This document shows positions 43,636-51,777 of a stretch of DNA of 64,000 nucleotides, in pieces (position 1 is the stretch's first letter; each line of letters begins with the position of its first letter). The notes beneath the pieces are model-generated. The model worked only from the letters and a program-made list of their open reading frames with translations, was not told where the DNA came from and made no database searches. The stretch comes from JAVBJN01 sp031546985. Lineage in GTDB: Bacteria; Bacteroidota; Bacteroidia; Chitinophagales; Chitinophagaceae. Where the stretch lies: positions 45,321-109,320 of the forward strand of contig JAVBJN010000024.1 in NCBI GenBank assembly GCA_031546985.1, read 5' to 3'. Both the position numbers and the translations under genes were made by a program.

Positions 43636-44094
43636 CTACACTAGTTTCCGCATGGTAAGCACATTACCGTAGTGCAGCAGGTCGTGGTGCGAGCAGCAGG
43701 CCATCACATCAATAAAGTCCTTCAACTCAAAACCAAAGGTAACGGTGCTGTAGGGTGTAATGGTGGCAAAGGAGCCGTTTGCATGGGCTTCCTCAATCGC
43801 TTTAAGACTGGTGAGCAATCTGCCCAGCAGTGCATCTACCTCTTGCTGCGTTATAAAAGCCTCGGGGCGGGTACCGTTGCGGTATTTATCTGCCAGCGGT
43901 ATTTCCTTTTCTGGCATTGCTCCGGTGCGGTGGTAGCAAAGCAGCTCGGTACTCACCACCATATGCCCCAGGTGCCAGGCTATATTATTATTGAGGCCCT
44001 GCGGAATAGCATTGAGCTGGTCAATGCTCAGACCTTTTACAATAACAGCCAGCTTTTCGCGGATAGCGTAGGAAAACTGAAACGATGTGCTCAT
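43636..44094 (-). CDS. DinB-like protein between the Hdr genes
   Basis: The 152-residue product has DinB-type His in NNNIAWHLGHMVVSTELL and MACCSHHDLLHYGNVLTM, the three metal ligands of the fold. It is a second DinB-like protein in the window. It lies between the HdrC-like and HdrB-like genes (26 and 55 bases), so it is probably cotranscribed with them. Confidence 0.8.
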   Translation of the reverse strand: MSTSFQFSYAIREKLAVIVKGLSIDQLNAIPQGLNNNIAWHLGHMVVSTELLCYHRTGAMPEKEIPLADKYRNGTRPEAFITQQEVDALLGRLLTSLKAIEEAHANGSFATITPYSTVTFGFELKDFIDVMACCSHHDLLHYGNVLTMRKLV

Positions 44095-44120
44095 TAATTC
44101 GCTTTAGACGGTGTTAAAGT

Positions 44121-45449
44121 TTAGTTCATCATTTCGGCTACCCACTTGTCGCGGTCGTCGGGACTGAATTTCCAGGGCGCCATATTGTTTTCGATGTTGC
44201 TGAACATCTGGTTCCATTCCTGCGGCGCGTTACTTTCTTCCATTACCAGGTAGCGGCGCAGTTCCAGGATAATATCGAGCGGGTTAATGCTTACCGGGCA
44301 TTGGTCTACGCAAGCGTTGCAACTGGTGCAGGCACGCAGCTCCTCGGTGGTGATATAATCGTGTATGAGGGTTTTGCCATCGTCTACGAAAGAACCGTTC
44401 TTTGTAATATTCTGGCCCACTTCTTCGAGACGGTCGCGGGTATCCATCATAATTTTACGGGGGCTCAGCAATTTACCGGTCTGGTTGGCCGGGCAGGCAG
44501 CCGAGCAACGGCCACACTCGGTGCAGCTATAAGCATCGAGCAGGCTCTTCCAGCTCAGGTCGGTTACATCTTTGGCGCCAAAGCGCTGGTGTTCTGGTGC
44601 TGCGGCAGCATCGCCGGTTGGGGCAAGCTCGGGTTGCATCATATACAATACCTCTTTCTGGATGTTCTCCATATTGTCCATTTCACCGGCCGGTTGCAGC
44701 CTGGCGTAATAAGAGTTGGGGAAAGCCAGCAGAATGTGCAGGTGCTTGGAGTAGGGCAGGTAGTTCAGGAAAGCCAGCACACCAATAATGTGCAACCACC
44801 AGCAACCTCTTTCGATACCCATGAGCGTACCCTCGGAGAGCCCCGATAAAGCCGGAGCGATAAGGCCCGAGATCCAGAAAGTATCGGTTTGGGCATAGTG
44901 CGCAGCGCCCAGCTTTTGAAGGTTCAGGTCTGCCGCATTCATGAGCAGGAACAGCGACATGAGCACGATTTCGGTAATAAGAATATAATTGGCATCGCTT
45001 TTAGGCCAGCCATCCAGCTCGGAGCGGTTGAGGCGGCGTACTTTAACGATATTTCTTCTTACAAAGAAAATGGCGCAGGAAATGAGTACAAGCGCAGCCA
45101 GTATCTCGAACAGGCCAATCAGAATGCTGTACAGGCCACCCAAAGGCGCTGCAAACAAACGGTGGTGCCCCAGGATACCATCCAGGAAAATCTCAAGGAT
45201 TTCGAGGTTGATGATCACAAAACCGGCGTATACAAAAAAGTGTAATACCGCCACCATAGGGTTTTTAAACATCTTTTTCTGCCCAAAGGCCAGTAAAAGC
45301 GTGTTTTTGATCCGCTCGTCCTTGCGGTCGGATAGGTCTTCGTCCTTGCCCAACAAAATGTTGCGGCGGATCTCCTTCGCTTTTTTGGCGAACAGGAAAA
45401 CGGCAAGACCGGCACATACGATAAAAAGAATCTGCTGAACTATTTGCAT
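44121..45449 (-). CDS. HdrC-like membrane iron-sulfur protein
   Basis: The ATG at 45449 is chosen over 45458. The 442 residues have five or six hydrophobic helices in the first 250 residues (NarI-type or membrane-anchor domain), then two 4Fe-4S motifs: SCTECGRCSAACPANQTG (C-x-x-C-x-x-C-x-x-x-C-P) and ACTSCNACVDQCPVSINP. This is a membrane-linked ferredoxin-like subunit that would pass electrons between a quinone pool and the HdrB-like protein. It is transcribed before the DinB and HdrB-like genes. Confidence 0.85.
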   Translation of the reverse strand: MQIVQQILFIVCAGLAVFLFAKKAKEIRRNILLGKDEDLSDRKDERIKNTLLLAFGQKKMFKNPMVAVLHFFVYAGFVIINLEILEIFLDGILGHHRLFAAPLGGLYSILIGLFEILAALVLISCAIFFVRRNIVKVRRLNRSELDGWPKSDANYILITEIVLMSLFLLMNAADLNLQKLGAAHYAQTDTFWISGLIAPALSGLSEGTLMGIERGCWWLHIIGVLAFLNYLPYSKHLHILLAFPNSYYARLQPAGEMDNMENIQKEVLYMMQPELAPTGDAAAAPEHQRFGAKDVTDLSWKSLLDAYSCTECGRCSAACPANQTGKLLSPRKIMMDTRDRLEEVGQNITKNGSFVDDGKTLIHDYITTEELRACTSCNACVDQCPVSINPLDIILELRRYLVMEESNAPQEWNQMFSNIENNMAPWKFSPDDRDKWVAEMMN

Positions 45450-45524
45450 AGTGTACAATTGATGGGCCGAAAATACGCTGAATTAGCTTAAAAACATAGG
45501 GTTTAGGTTTTGAAACGGGAATAC

Positions 45525-45532
45525 TATATTTG
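45525..45532 (+). promoter_or_regulatory. Candidate -7 element of phosphoribosyltransferase gene
   Basis: TATATTTG matches TAnnTTTG and lies 18 bases before the ATG at 45551. A TTTTG is present upstream, but only 12 bases away. Confidence 0.35.
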
Positions 45533-45550
45533 TTTTTCAATTGTAAAACC

Positions 45551-46051
45551 ATGGCAAAACAAAGGGTTCAGATATTGGATGAGGCAGTGATTGGTCATAA
45601 GATCAAACGGATGGCTTATGAAATGTATGAGCAAAACCTCGACGAAAAGGAGCTGGTACTGGTAGGTATTGCAGATGCGGGCAGTGTGCTGGCCGCCTTA
45701 TTAATGAAGGAGCTGAAACAGCTGTCGAAGCAAAAAATAGAACTGCTATCGCTGACGATGAACAAAAAACACCCGTTAAAGAGCGATGTAAACCTCGATT
45801 ACGACTTCAATAAAAAGATCGTGATCCTGGTAGATGATGTGACCAACTCGGGCAAGACCTTATTATATGCCATGAAAGCTTTCTTACATGCCGAGCCGGA
45901 GAAAATACAGGTAGCAGTACTGGTAGACCGCCAACATAAGAACTACCCCGTTACCGCAGATTATATTGGTTTCTCGGTGTCTACCACACTACAAAACCAT
46001 ATTGCGGTAGAGCTCAAGGGCGATAAGATTGCAGGTGCTTATCTGGAGTAA
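45551..46051 (+). CDS. Phosphoribosyltransferase (PyrR-like)
   Basis: The ATG at 45551 is the start (MAKQRVQILDEAVIGHKI); 166 residues. The PRPP-binding loop is VILVDDVTNSGKTLLYAM, and VGIADAGSVLAALL is the upstream loop. The layout is that of PyrR-type uracil phosphoribosyltransferase/attenuator proteins, common in Bacteroidota as stand-alone proteins. Whether it regulates RNA is unknown. It ends at a terminator. Confidence 0.85.
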   Translation: MAKQRVQILDEAVIGHKIKRMAYEMYEQNLDEKELVLVGIADAGSVLAALLMKELKQLSKQKIELLSLTMNKKHPLKSDVNLDYDFNKKIVILVDDVTNSGKTLLYAMKAFLHAEPEKIQVAVLVDRQHKNYPVTADYIGFSVSTTLQNHIAVELKGDKIAGAYLE

Positions 46052-46103
46052 AAGCAATTATAGGATGAGCTAAGAAATGTACCTGATTCGCAGTTCTTTG
46101 GAG

Positions 46104-46136
46104 GGACAAGTCAATTTACCTGGCTTGTCCTTTTTT
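46104..46136 (+). terminator. Rho-independent terminator
   Basis: GGACAAG pairs with CTTGTCC over a 13-nt loop, followed by TTTTTT. Confidence 0.8.
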
Positions 46137-46216
46137 GTTGCGCCTGGTGCTTATTTTATCTTTTCAATTTTCCTGAAAAGCGGCGGTTCTGCCTGATTTT
46201 TGCGGTATACCACCGC

Positions 46217-46257
46217 TGGTTGTGCAATAACAACCACAAGTAGTGCTATTACAACCA
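46217..46257. promoter_or_regulatory. TGGTTGT/ACAACCA palindrome plus extra half-site
   Basis: TGGTTGT (46217-46223) and ACAACCA (46230-46236) form an inverted repeat with six bases between; a third ACAACCA lies at 46251-46257. They sit just upstream of the promoter of the XRE-pentapeptide gene, as expected for an autoregulator's binding site. Confidence 0.45.
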
Positions 46258-46270
46258 ATAGTGGCGGCCG

Positions 46271-46306
46271 TTTTGGCGATAGTGGTGATGAACCAGAATA
46301 CCTTTG
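46271..46306 (+). promoter_or_regulatory. Promoter of XRE-pentapeptide gene
   Basis: TTTTG (46271-46275), 23 bases, then TACCTTTG (46299-46306), a full TAnnTTTG match, 28 bases before the ATG. Confidence 0.4.
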
Positions 46307-46333
46307 CAGTATCGAAAAACAAAACCAAAAATT

Positions 46334-47242
46334 ATGGAAACCAAGATGATTGGCGCCAAAATAGCCAAAGCACGTAAAGAAGCAGATTTGTCGCAGGCAC
46401 AATTGGCAGAACGGCTGTTTATTAGTCCGCAGGCCGTTGGAAAATGGGAACGGGGAGAATCTATTCCCGACATTATTACATTTAACCGGCTTGCCGAAAT
46501 CCTGGGGGTAGACCTCAACTACTTTTCAGAAAACTTTCAATCTACCGTTGCTGAGGTTGCCAATGCCGGGCCATTGGTTGCGCAAGCGGCCATAAAGCAG
46601 GAGCAACCTACCGACAAACCAGGAAAAAAGCTAAGCTGGGATATGTCGCGCGGAAACTGGGTAGATGCCGATTTCTCTGGATTGAAAGACCTGCACGAAA
46701 AATTCAGTTCATCCAATCTGCAGCGCTGCAAGTTTATAGATTCTGATCTGTCGGGGCTGCTTTTAAAAAGCAATCATGTAGATGGTTGCGATTTCAGAGG
46801 TTCGGATATAAGCAACAGCCACTTTCAGAACTCGCATTTGGTGAACAATCTGTTTAACGACTGCTCGTTAAAAGACGCGGGATTTACTGGCAGCTATATG
46901 AAAAACTGCAATTTTACCGGTGCCGATTTTACAGGCGCTACGTTTAAATCCAGTTCTCTTCACAAAAACACCATGACCAGCGCGGTGTTCCACGGCACAT
47001 CTTTTAATACTTCAGATATTGAAGAGACCGTATTTGAGGGCGTTACGCTAGAGGATTGCGCCTTTGAAAACTGTTCTTTTGCTAAAGTCCTATTTCAGCA
47101 TTCTACGCTTTTGAATACGTTTTTTAAGTGCAGAACATTGAAAAACATCAAGTTTGTGGATTGCCAGACCGACCGGATGACTTATGAGTTTCTTAAAAAC
47201 GGAAAAGCAGATGTAACAGGCATCACGCTGTTGCCAGAATAA
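46334..47242 (+). CDS. XRE helix-turn-helix fused to pentapeptide repeats
   Basis: The ATG at 46334 gives 302 residues. Residues 5-65 are an XRE domain (IGAKIAKARKEADLSQAQLA, FISPQAVGKWERGESIPDII). After a linker, residues 110-290 are pentapeptide-like repeats in the A(D/N)LxX manner: CKFIDSDLSGLLL, GCDFRGSDISNSHF, CNFTGADFTGATF and EETVFEGVTLEDCAFENCSF. Pentapeptide repeats form a right-handed quadrilateral beta-helix that can mimic DNA; known members inhibit DNA gyrase. A DNA-binding head joined to a DNA-mimic-like body is an unusual combination. Confidence 0.85.
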   Translation: METKMIGAKIAKARKEADLSQAQLAERLFISPQAVGKWERGESIPDIITFNRLAEILGVDLNYFSENFQSTVAEVANAGPLVAQAAIKQEQPTDKPGKKLSWDMSRGNWVDADFSGLKDLHEKFSSSNLQRCKFIDSDLSGLLLKSNHVDGCDFRGSDISNSHFQNSHLVNNLFNDCSLKDAGFTGSYMKNCNFTGADFTGATFKSSSLHKNTMTSAVFHGTSFNTSDIEETVFEGVTLEDCAFENCSFAKVLFQHSTLLNTFFKCRTLKNIKFVDCQTDRMTYEFLKNGKADVTGITLLPE

Positions 47243-47262
47243 AACCTGAGGCTTCAAGTTAT

Positions 47263-47295
47263 TAACCCTCGCTTAACAGGCGGGGGTTATTTTTT
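47263..47295 (+). terminator. Rho-independent terminator
   Basis: TAACCCTCGC pairs with GCGGGGGTTA (one G-T pair) over a 7-nt loop, followed by TTTTTT. Confidence 0.8.
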
Positions 47296-47336
47296 GCAAT
47301 GGTATGCCGAACAATATTTTTTACTCTAAAAAGAAT

Positions 47337-47365
47337 AATTATTTATTGTTTTTCAATAAATAATT
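47337..47365. promoter_or_regulatory. 12-bp AT-rich inverted repeat upstream of the DUF2975-XRE pair
   Basis: AATTATTTATTG and CAATAAATAATT pair over TTTTT. It lies 37 bases before the first ATG of the pair, where a small XRE autoregulator could bind; it could also be a leader hairpin. Confidence 0.4.
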
Positions 47366-47402
47366 CTAGTTTTACTTCATAGTTAAAAACACATATACAA
47401 CT

Positions 47403-47957
47403 ATGGAACTAAAAATAACCACCACCCAGATCTTGAAAATACTACAGGTGATCTCCTGGGTTATTTTCATTGGCCTTTGCATAGAGGCCGGCGGTATTCT
47501 TTTCAGCGGCATTTACTCGTTTGTTATAAACCCGGTCAATACCTATAGTTTTGGTAAAGCTGCCGATCTCTCCAGTCTTTATGATTACGACCACGGGCAG
47601 TTTATCGTTATAGCGATATTCATGTTTATTGTAGCGACATTGAAAGCGATACTGTTTTACCTGATCATTAAACTGTTTGCAGAAAAAAAAGTATCGCTCT
47701 CCCAACCCTTCAACACGGCACTGCAACGGTTTCTCTTATTGGCATCCTGCCTGGCGCTGGGCATTGGCTTGTTCTCCAATTCGGGATGTAATTATGCAGA
47801 GTGGCTGGTGAAACAAGGTGTTGCCATGCCCGATGCGCAAGCCTTGCAATTGGCCGGCGCAGATGTATGGCTTTTTATGGCAGTTATACTATTTGTAGTA
47901 GTACAATTGGTAAAAAGAGGTATAGAAATTCAGAAAGAAAATGATTTAACCATTTAG
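47403..47957 (+). CDS. DUF2975-like membrane protein
   Basis: The 184-residue protein has four membrane helices (LQVISWVIFIGLCIEAGGIL, IVIAIFMFIVATLKAILFYL, FLLLASCLALGIGLFS, VWLFMAVILFVVVQLV) and ends with RGIEIQKENDLTI, the pattern of DUF2975. Such genes are almost always followed by a small XRE protein (YozG-like), as here three bases downstream. The role of the pair is unknown. Confidence 0.8.
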   Translation: MELKITTTQILKILQVISWVIFIGLCIEAGGILFSGIYSFVINPVNTYSFGKAADLSSLYDYDHGQFIVIAIFMFIVATLKAILFYLIIKLFAEKKVSLSQPFNTALQRFLLLASCLALGIGLFSNSGCNYAEWLVKQGVAMPDAQALQLAGADVWLFMAVILFVVVQLVKRGIEIQKENDLTI

Positions 47958-47960
47958 CTT

Positions 47961-48173
47961 ATGCCTATAATCGTAAACCTGGATGTAATGATGGCCAAGC
48001 GTAAGATGTCGTTAAACGAGCTTTCCGAAAGGGTAGACATCACACTATCTAACCTCTCTATCTTAAAAACCGGTAAGGCCAAAGCCATCCGGTTTAGTAC
48101 GCTGGAAGCCATTTGCAAAGTGCTCGATTGCCAGCCTGCAGATATATTGGAATATAGAACAGATATGCCATAG
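47961..48173 (+). CDS. Small YozG-like XRE regulator
   Basis: The 70-residue protein is almost entirely a Cro/C1-type helix-turn-helix (MMAKRKMSLNELSERVDITL, FSTLEAICKVLDCQPADILE). The YozG group always sits next to a DUF2975 membrane protein, and the stop of that gene is only three bases upstream. It probably regulates its own operon. Confidence 0.9.
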   Translation: MPIIVNLDVMMAKRKMSLNELSERVDITLSNLSILKTGKAKAIRFSTLEAICKVLDCQPADILEYRTDMP

Positions 48174-48209
48174 CGGCCAAACTTTTTGCTGTATAAGACA
48201 GGGAAGTAA

Positions 48210-48238
48210 AAAGCCCCATGCATTACGCATGGGGCTTT
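48210..48238. terminator. Bidirectional terminator
   Basis: AAAGCCCCATGC pairs with GCATGGGGCTTT over a 5-nt loop between the convergent XRE and DUF3667 genes. Confidence 0.85.
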
Positions 48239-48275
48239 ATCGTGAATAATCCCGACGAAAAAACACGATAAGTTT

Positions 48276-49022
48276 TTATTTCTGGTACGTTGCCACGGCG
48301 GAAAGAAACCCAATGACTGCATACAAAAGTGCAATCGATACGGGAACCATAATACCGCGGAAAACCAGACCGCTTTTTTTGTAACCATACACAGAAAAAT
48401 ACTGGTAATAAAACCAAACCGTATACGCGTTGGCTACCAATGTGATAACATTATACAGCACATATAATACTTCTTTGTTGTGGTAAAAAACGGTGATCAG
48501 ACTAAACAGAAGCATAATCATCATTTCGGCTGCGGCTTTGTAGGCATTCATAATGATATGCTCTGTGCCATTCAGCTTTGCTTTGTAGAACCATAAATAG
48601 CTGAACAATGAAGTGACCGGAATAGAAAGCAGTGGAATGATTTTGGGGTATTTGGTCATAAACTGCTCCAGTTCCGACATCACTGCTTTACTGTGCTCGG
48701 GCACAAGATCGGTAAGCCGTATATGCGAAAAGCTGTTCAAAAAAAGCTCTGCGCCAATAACCAGCAGCAGAAGGGTAACGTAATTGAAATACTGCACCCT
48801 TTTGCCCCCAATATACTCCCGCACACTATGACCGGGACGGGTAAACAATTCTTTGATGGTAAAAAGCAGGCCCTTATCTACATGCCAGATGCCATGCACC
48901 AGATCGTGCATTACAAAATGATGAACAGAATACCGGTGGGTGGCAGCTTTTTGCCCGCAATGGGCACAATACTGCGCCTGCAAAGGCTGGTTACAGTTTA
49001 AACAATGGTGGGTGGCAGACAT
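48276..49022 (-). CDS. DUF3667 membrane protein with N-terminal zinc ribbon
   Basis: The 248-residue product begins with a zinc ribbon, CLNCNQPLQAQYCAHCGQKA (C-x-x-C ... C-x-x-C), then HHFVMHDLVHGIWHVDKGLL and GKRVQYFNYVTLLLLVIGAE, the DUF3667 pattern. Four to five membrane helices follow. The function of DUF3667 is unknown. It lies two bases downstream of a two-helix membrane protein gene, and both are probably transcribed together. Confidence 0.85.
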   Translation of the reverse strand: MSATHHCLNCNQPLQAQYCAHCGQKAATHRYSVHHFVMHDLVHGIWHVDKGLLFTIKELFTRPGHSVREYIGGKRVQYFNYVTLLLLVIGAELFLNSFSHIRLTDLVPEHSKAVMSELEQFMTKYPKIIPLLSIPVTSLFSYLWFYKAKLNGTEHIIMNAYKAAAEMMIMLLFSLITVFYHNKEVLYVLYNVITLVANAYTVWFYYQYFSVYGYKKSGLVFRGIMVPVSIALLYAVIGFLSAVATYQK

Positions 49023-49024
49023 GT

Positions 49025-49270
49025 TTACTGTCGGTTTTTAAGTTCTTCGTTTATCTTATTCAGCGCGGAAAAAATGGGCACACCAATAGGAATAAGGGTG
49101 ATAAGGATGGTGGTAAGCGCAAAATTGGGCGTCTTAAAAATAGCCAGATAGAGGTTGTAGAGCAGCAAAATACCTGCTACAATACCCAGCGTAATTAACG
49201 TACTTTTACTGGTTGATTTTTGTTTGTGCAGCTCCGTTAAGGTTAACTCGGACAGTGGTTTAGGTGTCAT
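49025..49270 (-). CDS. Small two-helix membrane protein
   Basis: The 81-residue product has a basic and helical N-terminus (LTELHKQKSTSKS), two hydrophobic helices (TLITLGIVAGILLLYNLYLA and LTTILITLIPIGVPIFSAL) and an acidic-basic tail. The stop codon is two bases from the DUF3667 start. No family recognised. Confidence 0.6.
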   Translation of the reverse strand: MTPKPLSELTLTELHKQKSTSKSTLITLGIVAGILLLYNLYLAIFKTPNFALTTILITLIPIGVPIFSALNKINEELKNRQ

Positions 49271-49316
49271 AAGTAGGATTATGGGCTAAATTCCACAAAG
49301 TGCCACATAACGGAGC

Positions 49317-49330
49317 TACACTTTAGTGTA
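49317..49330. promoter_or_regulatory. TACACT-TT-AGTGTA inverted repeat, possible LuxR site
   Basis: A perfect 6-bp inverted repeat with two central bases in the 86-bp divergent region between the DUF3667 operon and the LuxR-type regulator gene. Confidence 0.4.
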
Positions 49331-49356
49331 AATTTTATAGTCCGGACCATTTGTTC

Positions 49357-50118
49357 ATGAAACCAGATGTTACTAACAGCCTGCTTACCCGCAATAAAAT
49401 CGGGAACGTAGCGGCCGAAGACCAGCTATTGCCCGCAACTTACCTGGAGGCGGTAAAAGCGTTTGCCAGACTCACGTACGAAAGCGTGTATGTGATAGAC
49501 TATGCTACAATGGGGTTTGAATACGTGTCAGACAACCCTTTGTTTCTATGCGGGTATACCGCCGAAGCCGTATTGCAGATGGGCTACGATTTTTATTTCA
49601 AAAATGTGCCGCCTGCCGATCTCGAATTGCTGAGCATCATCAACAATGCAGGGTTCGATTTTTTTGAACAGGTGCCGGACGGCGAAAAACAGCAGTACAG
49701 CATCAGCTACGATTTTAACCTGGTCAATACAGATGGCAAACACACGCTTATCAACCATAAACTAACGCCGCTGTTCCTTACCCAATCGGGTAAGATGTGG
49801 AAGGCCATGTGCATTGTATCAGTATCGCACAACCAGCAGGCCGGCAACTGTGTGATTCACAAACAAGGCACCGGCGAATACTGGACACTCCACACCACCA
49901 CCCGCCACTGGCAAAAAGCCCTGAAACCCAAGCTGACCGAACGCGAAATGGAAGTGCTGCGCCTGTATGCACAGGGCCTCACCATTAACCAGATCGCCGA
50001 AAAAATATTTGTAGCGCCCGATACCGTTAAATATTACCGGAGAAAGATTTTTGAAGCTTTTGACGTAAACAATATTGTAGCGGCGCTGGCCTACGCGGTA
50101 AACAACAAGATTATCTGA
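49357..50118 (+). CDS. LuxR-type regulator with PAS-like N-terminus
   Basis: The ATG at 49357 is preferred over a TTG two codons before. The 253-residue protein has a PAS-like N-terminal region (about 30-150: YVIDYATMGFEYVSDNPLFL, TLINHKLTPLFLTQSGKM) and a C-terminal LuxR helix-turn-helix (LTEREMEVLRLYAQGLTINQ, IAEKIFVAPDTVKYYRRKIF). No receiver domain is present, so it likely senses a ligand or partner directly. It stands divergent from the DUF3667 operon, its plausible target. Confidence 0.85.
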   Translation: MKPDVTNSLLTRNKIGNVAAEDQLLPATYLEAVKAFARLTYESVYVIDYATMGFEYVSDNPLFLCGYTAEAVLQMGYDFYFKNVPPADLELLSIINNAGFDFFEQVPDGEKQQYSISYDFNLVNTDGKHTLINHKLTPLFLTQSGKMWKAMCIVSVSHNQQAGNCVIHKQGTGEYWTLHTTTRHWQKALKPKLTEREMEVLRLYAQGLTINQIAEKIFVAPDTVKYYRRKIFEAFDVNNIVAALAYAVNNKII

Positions 50119-50182
50119 AGCCGGGTAAATGTCATAGCATGAATTTAGAAATGCAAAAAAGATCGCATATTTTGCACAGCAC

Positions 50183-51673
50183 ATGACGCCCGGTAATACA
50201 ACAAGCAACTCTTCCAAAGCCATATCTTACGCCGTTTTTGTAGCGTACCTGCTTCTGCTGGCCTTTAGCATAAACCACCATGAGCTGTGGGGCGATGAGC
50301 TGCACAGCTGGAATATTGCCAAGGGTAGTGGCAGCATTAGCGATCTGCTGGCCAATACCCGGTACGAAGGGCATCCGCCATTGTGGTATGTGCTCATGTG
50401 GAGCCTTTCGCGGTTTACACACCAGCTGGGTTACCTGCAATGCCTGCAATTTCTGCTGATATCTGCAACCGTGTATCTCGTCATATTCCGGAGTAGCTTG
50501 CCCGTTATGGTACGGTGGTTATTGCCTTTTGGCTATTTTTTCCTGTATGAGTATGGTACGCTGAGCCGCAACTACGCGCTGGGTGTATTGCTGGCTTTTA
50601 GCATTTGCCTGTGGTGGCAAAAACAGCGTAAGGGTACTGCCGGCTACTATTTTTTACTCTTTTTATTATCTAATACGCATTTGCTGGGCTTGCTGCTGGC
50701 GGCTTCGCTGCATTTGTATTTCCTGTTATGTTATCCGCGAAAGAATACCAAACCATTGCTGCTGCACCTGTTGGGTGGCCTGGTATTGCTGCCTGCGGCC
50801 TGGTGCATTTTTCCGCCGGGCGATAGCCAGATGAATGTAGATTTCTGGCTGCGGATATGGAGCGATAGAATGCTCGATAATATCCTGGTGGCGCCGCTTA
50901 AAGCTTTTGTGCCCATCCCGGCCTGGTGGGAGCCACATTTCTGGAATACTCATTTCCTGCAAGACCAAAGCCAACTGGTTACGGGCTTGCTTTCGTTGCT
51001 GTTTGTAGCTGTAGCCGCATTCGTACTCAGAAACGATAAAAAGAGTTTGACGTTATTCCTGGTAAATCTGCTGCTCACCTGTGTGGTGGCGCTGGTGTTT
51101 CCCATAACCAGCGTGCGGTATACGGGTTTCCTGTTTATCGGTTTCCTGGTGGCTTGCTGGTTGCACAGCAACCATAAACCATTATCGGGCATTAGCAAGG
51201 GTTTGCTTTGCAGCCTGCTGCTGTTGCAATGGGGTGGCAGTATGGTAGCCATACCACGCGATTACCACCAGCCTTTTTCCAATGCATACCGGGTTCATGA
51301 ATTATTGCAAAAAGTGCCTGCCGCCGATAGTGTAACCTGCGATTACTGGTGCCTCAATAATGTGGCGGCCTATGCGGATAAACCTTTTTATTGCATTGAA
51401 CTGAAAAAGCCGGTGTCTTTTCTGCTGTGGAACAGAGAACTGGCATTGGTTACAGGCCCATCGCACGAATATGTGCAGGGGTTGGATCATTTAATGCAAA
51501 CCGCACACCTCAATCAGGCGTGGATGATCTCTTGCAATGCACCTGCGGGCCTGGAACGTAAAGATGCACGACTGGCATCAAAATATACCATTCAACTGGT
51601 GGCCTGCGCTGAGGGAGCTATAGAGCCGGGCAGCAATATCTACTTATACCGGCTCACGCCCGTTTCGCAATAA
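50183..51673 (+). CDS. Polytopic glycosyltransferase (GT39/ArnT-like)
   Basis: The 496-residue protein has about ten membrane helices. The first periplasmic loop holds LWGDELHSWNIAKGSGSISD and TRYEGHPPLWYVLMWSLSRF, which match the D-E loop of GT39/PMT-type enzymes that take sugars from a polyprenyl-phosphate donor. The C-terminal 120 residues are soluble. It may glycosylate envelope proteins or polysaccharide; the exact acceptor is unknown. Monocistronic, with a terminator after it. Confidence 0.7.
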   Translation: MTPGNTTSNSSKAISYAVFVAYLLLLAFSINHHELWGDELHSWNIAKGSGSISDLLANTRYEGHPPLWYVLMWSLSRFTHQLGYLQCLQFLLISATVYLVIFRSSLPVMVRWLLPFGYFFLYEYGTLSRNYALGVLLAFSICLWWQKQRKGTAGYYFLLFLLSNTHLLGLLLAASLHLYFLLCYPRKNTKPLLLHLLGGLVLLPAAWCIFPPGDSQMNVDFWLRIWSDRMLDNILVAPLKAFVPIPAWWEPHFWNTHFLQDQSQLVTGLLSLLFVAVAAFVLRNDKKSLTLFLVNLLLTCVVALVFPITSVRYTGFLFIGFLVACWLHSNHKPLSGISKGLLCSLLLLQWGGSMVAIPRDYHQPFSNAYRVHELLQKVPAADSVTCDYWCLNNVAAYADKPFYCIELKKPVSFLLWNRELALVTGPSHEYVQGLDHLMQTAHLNQAWMISCNAPAGLERKDARLASKYTIQLVACAEGAIEPGSNIYLYRLTPVSQ

Positions 51674-51699
51674 CTTCCTTTATTGGGCGATACAAAAAA

Positions 51700-51737
51700 G
51701 CCGTTTTCAACCCTGCATGTGCAAAATTGAAAACGGC
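51700..51737. terminator. Bidirectional hairpin terminator
   Basis: GCCGTTTTCAA pairs with TTGAAAACGGC over a 16-nt loop between convergent genes. Confidence 0.8.
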
Positions 51738-51777
51738 CTATGCATAACCATACAATTAAGTATGATTAGCTATTGCA

